From Runella salmonicolor (GTDB lineage: Bacteria > Bacteroidota > Bacteroidia > Cytophagales > Spirosomataceae): DNA of 64,000 bases. Shown one piece after another: positions 1 to 8,761 of the stretch; within the stretch, counting starts at the first letter, position 1; every line of letters starts with the position of its first letter. Under the pieces are notes generated by a model. It had not been told where the DNA came from and made no database searches. It worked only from the letters and a program-made list of their open reading frames with translations. Where the stretch lies: assembly GCF_024158025.1 (NCBI RefSeq), contig NZ_JAMZEL010000001.1, positions 1 to 64,000 on the forward strand, written 5' to 3'. Both the position numbers and the translations under genes were made by a program.

Positions 1-37
1 ATACGATAAAATCAGGTAAGAGGTACTCTAATAAAGG

Positions 38-207
38 CAGAAAACTTTCCAAAACAGATAGGGTTGATTAAAACACAAACCTAAAAAAATCCAACGCTCT
101 CCACAACTTTTGGTTTTGATCCCAGAAAACTTTCCAAAACAGATAGGGTTGATTAAAACACAAACCTAAAAAAATCCAACGCTCTCCACAAATTTTGGGT
201 TTGCTCC
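38..207. repeat. 85-bp imperfect tandem duplication
   Basis: Two adjacent units (38-122 and 123-207) match over 85 bp with three mismatches, all in the last 16 bases; the first 69 bases are identical. The unit is AT-rich and lies outside any convincing gene. A 66-codon minus-strand frame runs through it, but it resembles no protein and simply repeats with the DNA. It is a recent local duplication rather than a mobile element: no terminal inverted repeats or transposase are visible. Nothing else is recognisable in positions 1-250. Confidence 0.9.
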
Positions 208-255
208 GATACTTGCAGGATATCATTTTTTTCATTCTATGATTTACCTCCAACA

Positions 256-291
256 AAAAACCCCTCAAATCGCGAAATTTGAGGGGTTTTT
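256..291 (-). terminator. Intrinsic terminator of tRNA-Arg
   Basis: A 15-bp perfect stem with a short loop is flanked by A and T runs on both sides. It lies 11 nt beyond the 3' end of the minus-strand tRNA, so it probably ends that transcript. The symmetric A/T flanks would allow it to work in both directions. Confidence 0.85.
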
Positions 292-301
292 GTGATTTAA
301 G

Positions 302-375
302 TGGACGCGTAGGGATTCGAACCCCAAACCTCCTGATCCGTAGTCAGGTGCTCTATCCAATTGAGCTACGCATCC
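302..375 (-). tRNA. tRNA-Arg (anticodon ACG)
   Basis: Read on the minus strand, the 74-nt sequence folds as a cloverleaf. A 7-bp acceptor stem with one G-U pair, a D arm, a 5-bp anticodon stem closing the loop CTACGGA (anticodon ACG), and a T arm with GGTTCGAATCC are all visible. The 3' CCA is not encoded; the discriminator base is A. Anticodon A34 is normally edited to inosine by TadA and then reads CGU, CGC and CGA. A consensus promoter lies just upstream and a strong terminator just downstream, so the tRNA is a single-gene unit. Confidence 0.97.
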
Positions 376-407
376 GATTCTTTATATTTCCCGTTGTTTT
401 GGGACTG

Positions 408-438
408 CAAAGGTAGCTGTTTAAATTTCAATTCCAAA
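408..438 (-). promoter_or_regulatory. Bacteroidota promoter of tRNA-Arg
   Basis: On the minus strand, TTTG (438-435) is followed after 19 nt by TACCTTTG (415-408), an exact match to the Bacteroidota -33/-7 consensus TTTG-N19-TAnnTTTG. The predicted start point is near 404, about 29 nt upstream of the mature tRNA 5' end. This is one of the clearest promoters in the window. Confidence 0.85.
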
Positions 439-531
439 CGAAAAATGTGTAAAAGTTTCAAATAATTTACTTCTATGCTGAAAATCAATCGGTTTCGGAT
501 TGAAAAAATTTACACTTTTATCACTGCTTTG

Positions 532-1293
532 CTACAATTTCAATTTTAGGCCATCGTATCCCAGTCGCACCGTGGGCGGAAGCTCCTTTTCTACGTCGCC
601 GTGTTTGCCCATTTTATGACTGACGTGCGTAAAATAGGTCATTTTGGGTTGCAGCCTTTCCACCATGCCCAATGCCTGCTCCAGTGAATAGTGAGAAATA
701 TGTTGATCTCGCTGAAGGGCTCCCAGCACCAGCACGTCCAATCCTTTCAATTTGTGTTGTTCAGACTCGGCAATATGATTTACGTCGGTCACGTACGCGA
801 AGTTATTTACCCGAAAGCCAAAAACGGGGAGTTTGTGGTGGAGCACGTCAATAGGAATAAAAGTGACGCCTTTGACCTCAAAAGGGGTATTGCTAATTTC
901 GTGAAGTTGTAGGCGGGGAATGCCTGGGTAACGGTGCTCGGCAAAAACGTACTCAAATTCGCGGTGAATTTGCTCCAAGACTTCCGCCCGTCCATAAACG
1001 GGCATATCGCGCTGCTGAAGGAAATTAAACGCACGGACGTCGTCCAGCCCTGCGGTGTGGTCTTTGTGCTGATGCGTGAAGATTACGGCATCCAATTGAC
1101 TGATTCCTTCCCGCAACATCTGTTGACGAAAATCCGGGCCCGTATCAACCACAAAGTGATGGCCGTTTACTGCCAAGTGTATCGAAACCCGCAGCCGTTT
1201 GTCGCGGTAGTCCAACGAGCGACATACATCGCAGCTACAGCCAATCAACGGTACGCCCGAAGAAGTTCCGGTACCTAGGAGTGTGACAATCAT
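532..1293 (-). CDS. MBL-fold metallo-hydrolase, PhnP-like
   Basis: This 253-residue protein belongs to the metallo-beta-lactamase fold, in the branch that includes PhnP (phosphoribosyl cyclic phosphate phosphodiesterase) and related cyclic phosphodiesterases. It has the N-terminal GTGTSSGVP signature (residues 7-15), a Cys cluster GCSCDVC (18-24) like the extra zinc site of PhnP, and the metal-binding motif THQHKDH (73-79). Further metal ligands are likely in VTDVNH and FTHVSH near the C-terminus. No phosphonate genes are nearby, so the substrate is unknown; a general cyclic nucleotide or sugar phosphate is plausible. No signal peptide is seen, so it is probably cytoplasmic. Confidence 0.85.
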   Translation of the reverse strand: MIVTLLGTGTSSGVPLIGCSCDVCRSLDYRDKRLRVSIHLAVNGHHFVVDTGPDFRQQMLREGISQLDAVIFTHQHKDHTAGLDDVRAFNFLQQRDMPVYGRAEVLEQIHREFEYVFAEHRYPGIPRLQLHEISNTPFEVKGVTFIPIDVLHHKLPVFGFRVNNFAYVTDVNHIAESEQHKLKGLDVLVLGALQRDQHISHYSLEQALGMVERLQPKMTYFTHVSHKMGKHGDVEKELPPTVRLGYDGLKLKL

Positions 1294-1299
1294 TTTTAA

Positions 1300-1368
1300 G
1301 AAGTGAGGAGCGAGAAGTCAGGAGCGAGTGATGATTTTTTTCATTCTCGCTTCTCACTTCTCGCTTCT
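1300..1368. terminator. Long imperfect hairpin between two minus-strand genes
   Basis: Two arms made of repeated GAAGTGAG/GAGCGAGAAGT words (about 1300-1327 and 1344-1368) are inverted copies of each other around a T-rich loop. The hairpin sits just beyond the stop codon of the response regulator gene and could end its transcript. It lacks a clean U-tract, so it might instead be a repetitive intergenic palindrome. Confidence 0.5.
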
Positions 1369-1372
1369 GCTA

Positions 1373-1750
1373 TTACTCTTCCGTTAATTCATTTACAATC
1401 TCCACGAGGCGGTCAAAGTTGAGTGGTTTTACCAACACATCGTTGAAGCCTGCGGCCTTAAATTCTTCTTCCGAGTAGTTTTTGGCATTGCCCGTGATGG
1501 CCACAACCGGCAAGTTTGATTTTTTCTTATCGCCGAGCGCTCGGATGGCTTTTACGCACTCCATGCCATCCATGATGGGCATGTTGATATCGAGCAAAAC
1601 GATGTCAAAATCTTCTTTGTCTACAATTTGCATTACTTGCTCACCGTTTTTGACGGCTGTAATTTCATAATTTTGAAATTCCAAAATCTTACGGGCTAAG
1701 TTTTGGATTACGGAACTATCCTCAGCGATGAGAACGCGCTTTTGCGACAT
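1373..1750 (-). CDS. Stand-alone response regulator receiver (CheY-like)
   Basis: A 125-residue single-domain receiver. The acidic pocket (E10-D11), the phospho-acceptor Asp54 in VLLDINMP, the switch Thr86 in AITGNA and Lys108 in VLVKPL are all present, so it should be phosphorylated normally. There is no DNA-binding or enzymatic output domain and no histidine kinase nearby. It is therefore either a phosphorelay intermediate or acts by protein-protein contact, as CheY does. The partner kinase must be encoded elsewhere. The A-rich stretch 1751-1899 upstream holds no clear consensus promoter. Confidence 0.92.
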   Translation of the reverse strand: MSQKRVLIAEDSSVIQNLARKILEFQNYEITAVKNGEQVMQIVDKEDFDIVLLDINMPIMDGMECVKAIRALGDKKKSNLPVVAITGNAKNYSEEEFKAAGFNDVLVKPLNFDRLVEIVNELTEE

Positions 1751-1899
1751 AATGTATTAAGTTTTGGTGGTTTACTGTTTTCCCTGCAAAAGAACAAAGA
1801 AAAGCGACACTAAGAAACAGAAAAATTAGAAACAGAAAAACTGAAAAATTCAAAAGGGAGCTTTTTTTTTATTATCCGACGAATTTGGCTCTTTTTCAC

Positions 1900-1932
1900 A
1901 AAAAATCCCACGTTTTAGGCGTGGGATTTTTT
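1900..1932 (-). terminator. Intrinsic terminator of the TonB-receptor gene
   Basis: A 13-bp perfect stem (1900-1912 with 1920-1932) with a 7-nt loop has A and T runs at its outer ends. It lies 20 nt beyond the stop codon of the minus-strand receptor gene. Confidence 0.9.
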
Positions 1933-1952
1933 GATGATAAAAACGGCAATTG

Positions 1953-4900
1953 CTAGTTGAAAATGTAGCGAATCCCGAACTGACCTTGCCATACATTGTT
2001 TACGTTGATGCTCTTCACAAAAGCATCACGCAATAAGATAGTTTCGCCATTTACAGATTGCGTAGCCATACGATAGGTTGGAACCCCCGCTGCGCTGATA
2101 GACGCCATTGTCAATGGGTTGGTGGTAGTAGTAGTTTCAGCTACACCCCAGGCATTGTTAATGAGGTTACCTACGTTTAGCACGTCAAAACGCAGGCGGA
2201 TGATGTTTTTCTTTCCTTTTGCACCCACCGACACATAAAAATCTTGCTCAACGGTAAAGTCAAAACGAGTCAGCCAAGGTACAGTGGCACCGTTACGTTC
2301 TGCATATTGACCGCGACGTGATTTCAAATAAGGGTCGTTTTCGATGTAAGCATCAAACGCCGCCGCCTGTTGGTCGGGCGTGAAGGTCTTTCCACCCGCA
2401 GTCAAAGTAGCGAAAGTCAAATCGCTTCCTTTGTTAGGTACAAAGATAAGGTCGTTGTTTTGACCGTCGCCGTTGATGTCACTTCCTGAAGTATACGAGA
2501 TTTTGAATCCGCTGTTGGAAACCATACCCAACGTAAACATGGTAGAACCACCCAATTTACCGCCGTAATTCAAACGGTAGTTGAGGTATCCTACAAAACG
2601 GTGACGCAAGTCGTTGTCAGACCATGATGGAGTCAAGAAGTTTTGACCCGCAACCGTGGGGATGTTGGCCAATACCGTACTCGCTACTGATTGAATATCT
2701 TTCGCTAACGAGTAAGTATATCCTAACATACCGCTCAAGCCTTTGGTAGCTGTTTTTTCCAATTTAGCCGTGAAAGAGTACGAATAACCTTCTTTCGTGT
2801 TGGTCAGGATAAACGCGTTGGTGTTTGCGGAGTTGATAAAACGAGCAGGGTTGACAGCGGCTCCTGACAATCCTGAACCAGGGAAACGACCGCGCGTATC
2901 TGGACCGCTCAAAGTTCGGTTGGGACCGTTTAAGTTACCATCAATGTAGCGAAGTGCCTGAATATTTTTGTTGTAGATACCTTCCAAGGTTCCAATTAAT
3001 CCCCAAGGCAATTTTTGGTCAATTGCCAAGTTAGACTTCCAAATGACTGGGTTTTTCAAACCGTCTACCGAGGCGTTGATTACGTACGCAGGCAGTTTTG
3101 TGATGTCAGTTGTAGCAGGCTTGTAGCGAGTAGGATCCAACGTAAACGGATAAGCAGTGGTGTTGGTAAAGTTCAATACTGCGGTGTTTACCCCGTTGTT
3201 ACCCAATTGGTTTGAGACCAATACTTGCGGAATACGTGACACGAAAATACCCGTTCCACCTCTGATTTGAGTCGTTCTGTCACCTTTCACATCCAAGTTA
3301 AAGCCGATACGTGGCGACACCAAAAGTTTGTTACTTGGAAAAGTACCTGTGCTTACTTTCAAGTCTTTACCGTTTTCATCTTTGTACGTCAAACCTGCAA
3401 CGACTGGGTTGTTGAAGTCCTTGGCTAAATCATCATTGTAATCAAACAGGTCAAAACGAACACCACCAGTAACTTTGAATTTGTCATTTACCTGAAACTC
3501 GTCCTGTACATAAGCTGTGTAGGTCGATTGCTTCAAGGTCTGCAAAGGCTCAGCTCCGTTTGGCAACAAAGAGTAGCGGTAGTTAAAACGTGCAACTTGT
3601 ACAGGAGAAGTAGTCAAGTTTGGATCAGCTTTATAGGCCAACGCGGCAGTTTTAAAGTCCGCAATAGAATTAAACACCCATACCCCGTTTGAAGAAGGGA
3701 AGAATACGTTATTTGACGTAAAGTGCTCATAGGCTAAACCTAGCGTCAAGGTATGTTTCCCTGCAAAGTAGCTCAAGTTATTGGTAAAATTCAACGTTGA
3801 GTAGTTCAGCTTGTTGTTGGGTGTAAAAGGGTCAAAACCCGTAGAAGTGTAGGTACTTCCGTCTTTCAAAATATCAATCGTTGGGAAGATTTCGTTCTTG
3901 TACTGACGATCTTCATTTTGCTTGTTATAGGTAGCGATGAAGTTATTGGCAAATTTACCGCCAAAGTTAGAGTTCAATTCAGCAACCAAAGAACGAGTAT
4001 TATCAGCAATCAGATAACCTGTGTTTTCGGGCGAAAGCGCCAACGAAGAGTTGGTACGGTTACCGTTTCCTGCGGTGTTGCTACTGTTACTGTTGCTGAT
4101 GATGGCCCCCGACTGCGAATTGTGGTGCGAGTAGCGCAACGTCAACTTGTGGTTGTTGTTAATGTTGTAATCAAGACGAACCAATCCTTTGGTACTTTTA
4201 ACTTCATTGTTAAAGTTGTCGATAGCCCCTGATTCATAATTGAAGTTGGTCTTCATGAAATTGGCGAGATCGGTCAAGTCATCATAAGTAACGCGAGATA
4301 CGTTACCCGCCGCACCCGCACGAGCCGCCACCCAAGTGGTAGCTGGTGTAGAGCTGGTAAAGGTTTCGAAGTTGGCGAAAATGAACAGCTTATCTTTAAT
4401 GATTGGCGCACCCACGCGGAAACCAAACGTTTTCTCGTTGATGTTCACCGTTGGCAAATCTCTTCCGTCCGCTTTTTTGCCGACTAAGTTGCTGCCTCTT
4501 GTAAGATAGTAGGCCGAACCCGTTACTTCGTTTGTTCCTGAGCGAGTAACGGCGTTGATACCAGCACCCGCAAAACCTGACTGACGTACGTCAAAAGGTG
4601 CAATGTTGATTTGTACCTGCTCAATCGCATCCAATGATACGGCAGTAGTTCCAGTACGTCCACCTGCCTGAGCCGAAGAACCCAATCCAAAACCATTGTT
4701 AAACACTGCACCGTCGATGGTAAAGTTGTTAAGACGGCTATCCTGACCCGCAAATGAGCGACCGTTGCTGTACGCATTGTATTTAGTAATATCATCAATG
4801 GTACGACCGATGGTAGGCAAGCTGTTTACGGCGTTGAGGCCCAATGTAGTAGCCGCACCCGTACGTCCTGAAGAGAAAATATCCGAACGACCGCTGGTTA

Positions 4901-5288
4901 CCACAATTTCCTGAATCTCTTTACCATCTTCAACCAACGAGAAGTTTGCATCGGCAGAGGCACCTAAGTTTGCAACAATGTCTTCTTTAGATTGTTCTTT
5001 AAAGCCAACAAAAGTAACCGTAACTTTGTAGGGTCCACCTACCCGCACTGAGGGTAATACATACCGTCCTTTTTCGTTGGTAACGGTTCCGTATTTTGTT
5101 CCAGAAGGTAAGTGAGTAGCTACGATGGTAGCGCCCGGAAGCTCTGCTCCTTTATCATCTTTTACAATACCCCGAATTGAAGAAGCGGTAACTTGAGCTT
5201 GTGCCGCTGGGAAAACCATAAAAAGAGAAGCAACGACTGCGAAAAGTGCAATTATTACCCTCTTCCTTTGTAAATGTTTAACATTCAT
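1953..5288 (-). CDS. TonB-dependent outer-membrane receptor, Oar-like
   Basis: This 1111-residue protein starts with a signal peptide ending near AAQA. A carboxypeptidase-regulatory-like domain follows (about residues 37-110, SIRGIVKDDKGAELPGATI), then a plug domain with the conserved NNFTIDGA region and a long outer-membrane beta-barrel. The last residues, FGIRYIFN, give the aromatic C-terminal strand expected for BAM-mediated insertion. The domain order fits the Oar-like family (TonB-dependent receptors with an N-terminal CarboxypepD_reg-like domain) rather than SusC, and no SusD partner is adjacent. The ligand is unknown. The gene appears to be a single unit with its own terminator. Confidence 0.93.
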   Translation of the reverse strand: MNVKHLQRKRVIIALFAVVASLFMVFPAAQAQVTASSIRGIVKDDKGAELPGATIVATHLPSGTKYGTVTNEKGRYVLPSVRVGGPYKVTVTFVGFKEQSKEDIVANLGASADANFSLVEDGKEIQEIVVTSGRSDIFSSGRTGAATTLGLNAVNSLPTIGRTIDDITKYNAYSNGRSFAGQDSRLNNFTIDGAVFNNGFGLGSSAQAGGRTGTTAVSLDAIEQVQINIAPFDVRQSGFAGAGINAVTRSGTNEVTGSAYYLTRGSNLVGKKADGRDLPTVNINEKTFGFRVGAPIIKDKLFIFANFETFTSSTPATTWVAARAGAAGNVSRVTYDDLTDLANFMKTNFNYESGAIDNFNNEVKSTKGLVRLDYNINNNHKLTLRYSHHNSQSGAIISNSNSSNTAGNGNRTNSSLALSPENTGYLIADNTRSLVAELNSNFGGKFANNFIATYNKQNEDRQYKNEIFPTIDILKDGSTYTSTGFDPFTPNNKLNYSTLNFTNNLSYFAGKHTLTLGLAYEHFTSNNVFFPSSNGVWVFNSIADFKTAALAYKADPNLTTSPVQVARFNYRYSLLPNGAEPLQTLKQSTYTAYVQDEFQVNDKFKVTGGVRFDLFDYNDDLAKDFNNPVVAGLTYKDENGKDLKVSTGTFPSNKLLVSPRIGFNLDVKGDRTTQIRGGTGIFVSRIPQVLVSNQLGNNGVNTAVLNFTNTTAYPFTLDPTRYKPATTDITKLPAYVINASVDGLKNPVIWKSNLAIDQKLPWGLIGTLEGIYNKNIQALRYIDGNLNGPNRTLSGPDTRGRFPGSGLSGAAVNPARFINSANTNAFILTNTKEGYSYSFTAKLEKTATKGLSGMLGYTYSLAKDIQSVASTVLANIPTVAGQNFLTPSWSDNDLRHRFVGYLNYRLNYGGKLGGSTMFTLGMVSNSGFKISYTSGSDINGDGQNNDLIFVPNKGSDLTFATLTAGGKTFTPDQQAAAFDAYIENDPYLKSRRGQYAERNGATVPWLTRFDFTVEQDFYVSVGAKGKKNIIRLRFDVLNVGNLINNAWGVAETTTTTNPLTMASISAAGVPTYRMATQSVNGETILLRDAFVKSINVNNVWQGQFGIRYIFN

Positions 5289-5653
5289 AAATTTGGGAAT
5301 TTTGGTTAGAATTGTGTTTGGTAAAATCAGTTGGTTGATGTCAAAAATCGCTGCAAAGAAACAAGAAAATTATGGGACAAACAAAAGCACTTTGGAAAGA
5401 AAATAGTACGTTAGCGGACCTAAATGCCTGATTTATTGGAATAATACATTTTTTTATCGTTTTTTTTCCAAATCCATTGGTTAAATAATTGTTAACAACA
5501 TTTTTGTCCTTATTTTGACCTTAAAATGGCTTTTTTGTCACAAAAAAGCAAAACATAAAGCCAAGTGTAAACCAATAAAACATATTTGTTAACACCTTGA
5601 AATCGTACAAATTGCCCTAATTCAATAAATGACGTCATAAATTAACATATACA
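5289..5653. other. Divergent intergenic region between receptor gene and rsmI
   Basis: This 365-bp AT-rich region separates the minus-strand receptor gene from plus-strand rsmI and must carry both promoters. A near-consensus -7 box, CATATTTG, lies at 5581-5588 for rsmI. No exact TAnnTTTG box was found for the receptor gene. No RNA gene or small ORF was recognised. Confidence 0.4.
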
Positions 5654-6328
5654 GTGAATCCAAAACTTTATCTGGTCCCTACGCCCATCGGCAACTTAGA
5701 AGATATAACTCTGCGCGCCATCAATATGTTGAAAAGTGTAGATGTTATTTTGGCCGAAGACACCCGCACGTCGGGGCATTTGCTCAAACATTTGGGTATC
5801 AGCAAACCTTTGCAGAGCTATCATATCCATAACGAGCACCAAACAGTGCAGCGAATTATTCAACGCATTCTGAAAGGTGAAAACATGGCGCTGATTTCGG
5901 ATGCGGGTACGCCGGCGGTATCTGATCCCGGTTTTTTACTGGTACGTGAATGCCTCAAAAACGGCATCGACATCGAATGTCTGCCAGGGCCTACGGCTTT
6001 TGTACCCGCCTTGGTCAATTCGGGGCTGCCCACCGACCGCTTTACTTTTGAAGGTTTTTTGCCTCACAAAAAAGGCCGCCAAACGCGCCTTACTGAACTA
6101 AAAGAAGAAGAGCGCACGATGATTTTTTACGAATCGCCACACCGCCTGCTCAAATCGCTCCAACAGTTTGTGGAGTACTTCGGAGCCGACCGGCAAGCCT
6201 CCGTTTCGCGAGAATTAACAAAACTTTATGAAGAAACCATCCGTGGAACTTTAACAGAAATTATTGCTTATTTTGCCGAAAAAACAATCAAAGGTGAAAT
6301 CGTTATCGTCGTTGCAGGGAAACCATAA
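5654..6328 (+). CDS. rsmI: 16S rRNA (cytidine1402-2'-O)-methyltransferase
   Basis: RsmI transfers a methyl group from S-adenosylmethionine to the 2'-O of C1402 in the decoding centre of 16S rRNA. The 224-residue protein shows the tetrapyrrole-methylase fold signatures: VPTPIGNLEDI near the N-terminus, AEDTRTS (34-40), and LISDAGTPAVSDPG (80-93). The start codon is GTG; no in-frame ATG lies upstream, and starting there places LYLVPTPIGNL at the usual position. The length is slightly short of the E. coli protein but typical for Bacteroidota. The lnb gene follows on the same strand after about 73 bp. Confidence 0.95.
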   Translation: MNPKLYLVPTPIGNLEDITLRAINMLKSVDVILAEDTRTSGHLLKHLGISKPLQSYHIHNEHQTVQRIIQRILKGENMALISDAGTPAVSDPGFLLVRECLKNGIDIECLPGPTAFVPALVNSGLPTDRFTFEGFLPHKKGRQTRLTELKEEERTMIFYESPHRLLKSLQQFVEYFGADRQASVSRELTKLYEETIRGTLTEIIAYFAEKTIKGEIVIVVAGKP

Positions 6329-6401
6329 AACCGTAGGGGCAGGCCCGCAGCTGCGCCCGCTTACGTCTGCCTATTTTACCCGTACATCTGCCCATTATCG
6401 T

Positions 6402-7646
6402 ATGTTTAACAACTGCATTATCTCTGTTCTTGGGCACATTGTTGTCCGAGCACTCTCCTGTCTGATTATATTTTTCTTAACGCTCTGTGCGGTACACTCT
6501 CCGCTCTTTGCCCAATCCCTGAGCCGGGATGCCAAAGTAAGCCTTATCACGGTCTCGCCGGGAGAAGAATTATACAGCAGCTTTGGCCACAATGCGCTTT
6601 GGGTTTCTGACCCCATGCAGGGCATCGACAAAGTCTATAATTATGGCACTTTTGATTTTAGAACCGAAGGGTTTTATATCAAGTTTATGCGCGGCACCCT
6701 TCCGTATCAGTTGTCGGTCTCGCCGATGTATTACACGATGTACGGCGCGCAGGCCGAAAATCGTAGCGTAACGGAGCAGGTATTGAATCTTTCGCAAAAC
6801 CAAAAACAGAAACTGTACGATTACTTGGAGAACAATTACTTGCCCCAAAATCGACAGTACGCTTATAAGTTCTTTTACGACAACTGTGCAACGCGGCTGC
6901 GGGATGCAATGCAGGCCGCGTGCGGGGATAGTTTACAATATTATAATCAACCTATTCGCGGAACTTTTGAAGCTAAAAGTTACCGAAATTGGATGAATAG
7001 CTATCTGGGCAATAAACCTTGGGCCCGTTTTGGAATGAATTTGGGCATTGGGTTACCTTCTGACCACGTAGCTACCCCTCAAGAAGAAATGTACTTGCCC
7101 GACAACCTAAGAGACCACGCTGACAGGGCAAAAATTGGCGGACAAAAGCTGGTTCTGCAAAAAAACAAACTTTTTGAGCCCCCCCAACCCGATCCTGTTT
7201 TCCCCCCTTTTTATGAGCTATTGTTAAGTCCGCAGTTTATTTTCATTTTACTGATGGGCGTATTTAGCGGTCTTACTACTTATCAAAAAAGACGCAAAAA
7301 GATTTCGTTCCTTTATGATAAAATCATCTTCACGGTGATTGGATTGGCGGGGTGGCTTTTACTCTTACTCTGGATTGCCACCGACCACGGCGTCACGAAC
7401 TGGAATCCACATTTACTCTGGGCATTTCCCCTACATTTTCCTTTGATATTGTTTTTGGGGAATCCAAAACACAGCAGTTGGGTAAAAAAATATGTGCTGC
7501 TGTGTCTTATTTTACTTGTCATTTTTGGTGTAGGAGTGATTGTGAGTAGCTTAGTCTTAGGTACGATTATCGGTCAACCCATTGAAGCGGCCTTTATCAT
7601 TATCGGTCTCTTTTATCGCCTCAACTTTCTCCGCCAACGCGTTTAA
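6402..7646 (+). CDS. lnb: Lnb-type lipoprotein N-acyltransferase (DUF4105)
   Basis: The protein (414 residues from this start) has a signal or anchor segment ending in PLFAQ and a periplasmic DUF4105 domain with the conserved SFGHNALW and YDNCATRL motifs. The C-terminal part has four or five transmembrane segments. The family was recently identified in Bacteroides as Lnb, which N-acylates the lipid-modified cysteine of lipoproteins in organisms lacking classical Lnt; the function here is taken from that family. The reading frame is open back into rsmI (to 6264), but ATG 6402 gives a normal signal peptide and avoids the overlap. Several lipoproteins in this window would be substrates. Confidence 0.85.
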   Translation: MFNNCIISVLGHIVVRALSCLIIFFLTLCAVHSPLFAQSLSRDAKVSLITVSPGEELYSSFGHNALWVSDPMQGIDKVYNYGTFDFRTEGFYIKFMRGTLPYQLSVSPMYYTMYGAQAENRSVTEQVLNLSQNQKQKLYDYLENNYLPQNRQYAYKFFYDNCATRLRDAMQAACGDSLQYYNQPIRGTFEAKSYRNWMNSYLGNKPWARFGMNLGIGLPSDHVATPQEEMYLPDNLRDHADRAKIGGQKLVLQKNKLFEPPQPDPVFPPFYELLLSPQFIFILLMGVFSGLTTYQKRRKKISFLYDKIIFTVIGLAGWLLLLLWIATDHGVTNWNPHLLWAFPLHFPLILFLGNPKHSSWVKKYVLLCLILLVIFGVGVIVSSLVLGTIIGQPIEAAFIIIGLFYRLNFLRQRV

Positions 7647-7675
7647 GCCATTCTAATTTATCAATTCCAAATACC

Positions 7676-8524
7676 ATGAATCTCGAAAATATCACCCACC
7701 AAACCATAGAAATTGTCCGTGAAGCGGGAGCATTTATCAAACACGAAGCCGCCAAGTTTGACCGCTCGTTGACCGAGTACAAAGCCGCCAACAACCTGGT
7801 GTCGTACGTAGACAAAGAAACTGAAAAGCTCTTGGTGACGGGCCTACGCCAAATCTTGCCCGAAGCAGGTTTTATCACCGAAGAAGGCACCGCTGGCGAA
7901 GAATCCAATCCCGACGAGCTGTATTGGATCATTGACCCCCTCGACGGCACGGCCAATTTTATCCATAGCTTGCCCGTGTATTGCGTCAGTGTGGGATTGG
8001 TAAAGAATAAAATTCCTATTGCTGGCGTCATTTATCATTTGGGAACCGAGGAGCTATTCTACGGTTGGCAAGGCGGCGGCGCGTGGACGGTCAACTTACG
8101 GTATATGCTTGGCGGATTACCGTTGGACAGCGCTTTTCTTCAGGGTGCAACCCGCCTAAAAGTTTCGTCAGCCACTACCCTCGGCGACAGTTTATTGGCT
8201 ACGGGATTCCCGTATTATAAGTTTGAAAAACAGGACCGATACCTCAAAGTGCTAGAAACGCTCATGCAAAGCTGCCACGGATTGCGGCGTATGGGTGCGG
8301 CGGCCATTGACTTGGCCTACGTAGCGTCGGGCCGTTTTGAGGCCTTTTATGAGTACAATCTCAACTCTTGGGACATGGCCGCTGGTGCGCTTCTCATATT
8401 GGAAGCAGGCGGTCAAATCACCGATTTTTCGGGTGGTCAGGATTGGCTCTTTGGCGGCGATGTCATTGCGGGTTGTGCGGCTCAAGCCGAGCTTTTAGAA
8501 GTAATTAAAAAACATTGGGCCTAA
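7676..8524 (+). CDS. suhB: Inositol monophosphatase family protein
   Basis: A 282-residue Mg-dependent, Li-sensitive phosphatase-fold enzyme. Metal-binding motifs are present: the EE pair near residue 70, WIIDPLDGTANF (84-95) and the C-terminal NSWDMAAG. Family members hydrolyse inositol-1-phosphate, and sometimes PAP or fructose-1,6-bisphosphate; SuhB also has a role in ribosomal RNA transcription in E. coli. The gene symbol is by family only. The central segment after GGGAWTVN is somewhat longer than in E. coli SuhB. The gene starts 29 bp after lnb on the same strand, so the two may be co-transcribed. Confidence 0.85.
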   Translation: MNLENITHQTIEIVREAGAFIKHEAAKFDRSLTEYKAANNLVSYVDKETEKLLVTGLRQILPEAGFITEEGTAGEESNPDELYWIIDPLDGTANFIHSLPVYCVSVGLVKNKIPIAGVIYHLGTEELFYGWQGGGAWTVNLRYMLGGLPLDSAFLQGATRLKVSSATTLGDSLLATGFPYYKFEKQDRYLKVLETLMQSCHGLRRMGAAAIDLAYVASGRFEAFYEYNLNSWDMAAGALLILEAGGQITDFSGGQDWLFGGDVIAGCAAQAELLEVIKKHWA

Positions 8525-8534
8525 CAAGGTCAGA

Positions 8535-8563
8535 CTTTCCAAGTGTTCGGTACACTTGGAAAG
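8535..8563 (+). terminator. Perfect 12-bp hairpin after suhB
   Basis: Arms at 8535-8546 and 8552-8563 are perfectly complementary around a 5-nt loop, 10 nt after the suhB stop codon. No U-tract follows on the plus strand. It may therefore be a Rho-independent end with a weak tail, or a repetitive palindrome of the kind also seen at 13121 and 57968. Confidence 0.55.
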
Positions 8564-8696
8564 CATCAATCTCTCCAAATTTTCCGAGCAATTTTAAAAT
8601 AACCGTAAGAAATACCGCATTTTACAGAGCAGAGACAACTATCAATTGTTTCCATAAAAGTCACTCTCATTATTTCTTCAGACTTATCGAAAATAA

Positions 8697-8726
8697 AAGA
8701 GGTGGCTCGTTGCCGAGCCACCTCTT
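8697..8726 (-). terminator. Intrinsic terminator of katG
   Basis: A perfect 13-bp stem (8697-8709 with 8714-8726) with a TTGC loop lies 35 nt beyond the katG stop codon. On the minus strand it is followed by a T-rich segment. Confidence 0.85.
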
Positions 8727-8761
8727 CGTAGGTATATAACATGGCACTAAAATCAGGCCAA

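Noticed and set aside
1..268. 66-codon minus-strand ORF through the 85-bp duplication
   Set aside because: Its sequence is a by-product of the tandem repeat and contains no conserved pattern.
1953..5288. SusC/SusD polysaccharide utilisation locus
   Set aside because: No SusD gene or glycoside hydrolases are adjacent, and the receptor architecture is Oar-like.
6264..6401. Start of lnb inside rsmI
   Set aside because: The overlap of 65 bp and lack of signal-peptide features argue for ATG 6402.
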